Of a DNA stretch of 6,643 nucleotides, positions 5,784-6,643 are shown one piece after another. The notes below the pieces were generated by a model. The model saw only the letters and a list, made by a program, of their open reading frames with translations. It ran no database searches and had not been told where the DNA came from. Origin of the DNA: Clostridia bacterium (GTDB lineage Bacteria; Bacillota_E; RBS10-35; JAJYVN01). A program made the position numbers and the translations under genes. The stretch covers positions 1-6,643 of the forward strand of contig DAHWHT010000326.1 in the NCBI GenBank assembly GCA_027335515.1. The letters are read 5' to 3'. Positions within the stretch are counted from its first letter, which is position 1; the number at the start of each line of letters is the position of its first letter.

Positions 5784-6613
5784 TTCCCCGCACAGGATGC
5801 GCGCAGCGCCGCCGTCTTATGCTGGTCGGCTTGCGAGTAGCACGGCGCAGCATGGCGCTCTGCCGCGAGCCCGAGGTGCCAGCACCCGGCCGATAGGCCG
5901 ATGGATGCATCCCCAGATGCACAAGGCTGTCTACCGATGCGGGCGCGTGGCGGAAGCGGTGTTTGCCGGCCACCGTTCGGACCGGCGCTGGAGCATGCGT
6001 GCAAGAGGGCTTGGGAGCGGGCGGCAGCCAGAGATGGGCGCGGACGGTTCCCTGCAAGAAGGGGGAGGAGTGAACCGCCCGAGAAGCGTCCATATAGGAC
6101 GGGGGGGCGTGAATCCGCGAGAGGGACGTCAAGCTCTATACCGAGGTGGAATCCATACTTCTGGTACGGGAGCCGCGAGTTCAGGGCCGCCGGCCTGGCG
6201 CCGGTAGTTGGAACGCAACACCCTGGGGCTGCTCCATCGCCCGCCGGCATTCGCTGGGCACGGGTAATCTCAGGGAAGCCGTGTTCGTGCGCGAAACGCA
6301 CATCGGGCCCCGGCTCGACCCCAAGCACCTCCCATCGCTCTGCAACCGCCTGGGTTCTCAGCTTCACGATGGCACCGACTGGTCGATCCCCGGTCGTCGC
6401 GGCCGGCCCGCCCGGTCTCCCCAGAAACGCCCCACGCCGCAGTGGATCCGCTGGAGGGCCGGATGCACTGATGCGGCTTGGTAGATCCGTGGCCGCCTGC
6501 CGCGGCGCGGCGGCGCGTGCAACGCTGGAAGGAAACGTGGCCAAGGTGGCGGCCGTCCGCCGGATTGGGGGAACGGATGCCCGTCCGCCAGAGCTCTGGC
6601 CGCGGACCAGCGC
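5784..6613. other. 830-bp stretch with no confidently assigned gene
   Basis: No protein family is recognised on either strand and no tRNA or rRNA is seen. Several frames stay open because stops are rare in this GC-rich DNA, but their products are rich in Arg, Pro, Ala, Ser and Gly and poor in acidic residues, as expected of non-coding frames. The longest runs from 6628 to 5780 on the minus strand (282 codons). It starts with a GTG inside the parS palindrome, has no ribosome site, and ends in a TGATG overlap with an alternative start of the YkuS-like gene. Small structures include GGATGCATCC (5903-5912) and the hairpin CGTCCATATAGGACG near 6087-6101. It could be a long intergenic region, a decayed gene, or hold a gene I do not recognise. 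Confidence 0.5.
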
Positions 6614-6643
6614 GCCCTTCCGTTTCACGTGAAACGGAAGGGC
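6614..6643. promoter_or_regulatory. parS: parS-like ParB (Spo0J) binding site inside a 30-bp palindrome
   Basis: The core 6621-6636, CGTTTCACGTGAAACG, matches the bacterial consensus TGTTTCACGTGAAACA at 14 of 16 positions, differing only in the outermost symmetric pair. ParB loads on such sites and with ParA and SMC organises and segregates origins. The symmetry is perfect for 15+15 bases, centred between 6628 and 6629, adding GCCCTTC and GAAGGGC arms. It may continue past the window edge. The position next to yyaC agrees with the Bacillus order, where soj-spo0J and parS sites are nearby; parA/parB are probably just outside to the right (inference). Confidence 0.88.

Noticed and set aside
5796..5825. 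Sigma-G-like GCATA-N18-CATCCTG upstream of the YkuS-like gene
   Set aside because: The boxes look fair, but initiation would fall on the ribosome-binding site itself, leaving almost no leader, and short degenerate boxes are common by chance.
5975..5990. tRNA T-arm-like GTTCGGACC
   Set aside because: The flanking bases do not pair as a T-stem and no acceptor or anticodon arms fit.
4888..6207. 439-codon plus-strand frame overlapping yyaC
   Set aside because: It is an out-of-frame shadow of yyaC extended into the unassigned region; Arg-rich, with no recognisable family.
6061..6207. Small plus-strand gene after GGGGGAGGAGTG
   Set aside because: A good ribosome-like site precedes a GTG, but the 45-codon product has no family resemblance, and codon third positions are AT-rich compared with the real genes here.

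Overview
The window looks like origin-proximal chromosome from a GC-rich, probably endospore-forming member of the Bacillota. Three things point there: a YyaC-type sporulation protein, UPF0180 (YkuS-like) and DUF951 (YyzM-like) proteins that are typical of Bacillota, and the ribosomal/replication set rpsF-rpsR-rplI-dnaB, which lies close to soj-spo0J and oriC in Bacillus. A perfect parS-like palindrome at the right edge agrees with this. The species cannot be named from the sequence.

Layout. Positions 1-2303 (minus strand) hold rpsF, rpsR, rplI and the N-terminal 380 residues of dnaB, which runs off the left edge. The spacing is tight and a sigma-A-like promoter lies upstream of rpsF. The ssb gene usually found between rpsF and rpsR is absent; only 41 bp separate the two. 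Positions 2525-4662 (minus strand) hold a second set: a YkvI-like multi-pass membrane protein, a CvpA-family membrane protein, and a small zinc-ribbon-like DUF951 protein whose reading frame overlaps the cvpA stop. Positions 4772-5362 (plus strand) hold yyaC, divergent from the YkvI gene, with a possible forespore-type promoter between them. Positions 5454-5774 (minus strand) hold a UPF0180/YkuS-like gene convergent with yyaC. Positions 5784-6613 (830 bp) contain no gene I can defend. Positions 6614-6643 are a 30-bp perfect palindrome centred on a parS-like ParB site.

How it fits together: the left half makes translation proteins (S6, S18, L9) and the replicative helicase, a classic growth-linked group. 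The right half holds sporulation-associated and poorly understood membrane genes next to a chromosome-segregation site. Most genes start with GTG or TTG, so several starts rest on Shine-Dalgarno placement and family alignment. No mobile element, CRISPR array, rRNA or tRNA gene was seen. The window is mostly a conserved housekeeping neighbourhood. The unusual points are the missing ssb, the cvpA/DUF951 overlap at a G-rich slippery-looking run, and the long unassigned stretch beside parS.
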